From: Thermodesulfobacteriota bacterium
GTDB lineage: Bacteria > Desulfobacterota > WTBG01 > CAIYCZ01 > CAIRTM01
Direction: 5' to 3'
Assembly: GCA_028282925.1 (NCBI GenBank)
Contig: JANQGV010000158.1
Coordinates: 1-62,739, forward strand
Length of the DNA: 62,739 bases
Part shown: piece by piece, positions 62,294-62,739 of the stretch
How the letters are laid out: each line of letters starts with the position of its first letter
Numbering within the stretch: the first letter of the stretch is position 1
Position numbers and translations under genes: made by a program
Notes under the pieces: generated by a model
Databases searched by the model: none
The model's input: the letters and a program-made list of their open reading frames with translations, nothing else
What the model was told of the DNA's origin: nothing

Positions 62294-62739
62294 TCAACAC
62301 CTGACAAACCGCTTTCCGGGAAGCTGCTTTATATAACCGTTCAACTCAAGATCCAGCAAAATAGCCGACAGTCTGCCGCTTGAACATTCCGACTTGAGCA
62401 GCAAATCATCAATATGCACAGGGTCGGCTTTCAGGAAGCCGTACACCTGCTGAACTTCGGGCGCAAGCGCTTCTATGTCCGGATTAGAGACCTCCACTTC
62501 AACGTGCTCCGGATTAAAAGGCAATTCCTCCAGTATGTCCCCGGCGTTTTCTACCAGCTTGGCGCCGCTACGCAGCAGGCTGTTTGTTCCCTTGCTTTTG
62601 AAAGAAAAAACATTTCCCGGCACGGCGAAAACGTCTCTTCCCTGCTCAAGGGCCAGACGGGCCGTAATCAGGGACCCGCTTTTGGGGCTGGCCTCCGCCA
62701 CAAGAACCCCGGTTGCCAGTGCACTGATTATTCTGTTCC
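62294..62739 (-). CDS. dprA: DNA processing protein DprA, 3' part (runs off the window)
   Basis: The frame is open to the window edge, so only the C-terminal about 147 residues are present. NRIISALATG leads to EASPKSGSLITARLALEQGR and FAVPGN, the conserved Rossmann-like DprA core. A C-terminal winged-helix domain follows (VYGFLKADPVHIDDLLLKSE). DprA loads RecA on incoming single-stranded DNA in transformation. It is the upstream partner of topA; the gap is 125 bases. Confidence 0.92.
   Translation of the reverse strand, partial: NRIISALATGVLVAEASPKSGSLITARLALEQGRDVFAVPGNVFSFKSKGTNSLLRSGAKLVENAGDILEELPFNPEHVEVEVSNPDIEALAPEVQQVYGFLKADPVHIDDLLLKSECSSGRLSAILLDLELNGYIKQLPGKRFVRC

Overview
The window is about 62.7 kb of bacterial chromosome. 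It is densely coding, moderately GC-rich and has mostly G/C third positions. The content suggests an anaerobic or facultative Gram-negative of the Desulfobacterota (former Deltaproteobacteria) type: a dprA-topA-trmFO cluster, RecBCD, HD-GYP/HDOD/PilZ signalling, a PilD/PilS/PilR-like set, a heptaheme cytochrome, many lipoproteins, a UGA-coded selenoprotein and families of short palindromic repeats. The assignment is an inference; no rRNA or marker phylogeny was possible.

Layout. 0.2-5.2 kb: an HD+HDOD protein, then an oppositely oriented HEAT-repeat/HD-GYP pair. 5.6-14.8 kb: recC-recB-recD, with a 0.4 kb repeat element between recB and recD. 15-22.9 kb: a ferredoxin-tailed aldo/keto reductase, an FAD oxidoreductase, a FapA-like protein, a TRL-family lipoprotein, a subtilisin-like lipoprotein, and a two-gene small lipoprotein/membrane unit whose first gene lacks a normal start codon. 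23-36.8 kb: an accessory redox/envelope region. It holds a TPR lipoprotein, an ATC-hydrolase-like protein, a four-rhodanese lipoprotein, a 4Fe-4S protein, an Ig/chelatase-like protein with a UGA-separated ferredoxin tail, an exported flavodoxin, a thioredoxin-heptaheme cytochrome fusion, and a CruF/CrtC-like pair. 37-43.7 kb: a response regulator, a PilZ protein, a RecD2-type helicase, a FrnE/DsbA-family selenoprotein, a thioesterase, a flavodoxin and a thiolase-like protein. 43.8-50.2 kb: a PilR/PilS-like two-component pair, prepilin peptidase, and a large cyclase/TPR protein with a zinc knuckle. 50.9-53.6 kb: two tRNA-Ser genes directly downstream of serS, and an RdgC homologue split over two overlapping genes. 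54-62.7 kb: a PAS hybrid kinase, a TPR protein, trmFO, topA and the 3' part of dprA.

The strongest unusual signals are four. (1) The selenoprotein has a UxxC redox motif and a well-formed bacterial SECIS hairpin. (2) Four families of short inverted-repeat elements repeatedly sit exactly at gene 3' ends and supply the stop codon. (3) A 4Fe-4S motif lies in frame beyond the UGA stop of a chelatase-like gene. (4) RdgC is split into two cistrons. No CRISPR array, transposase, prophage or rRNA was seen.
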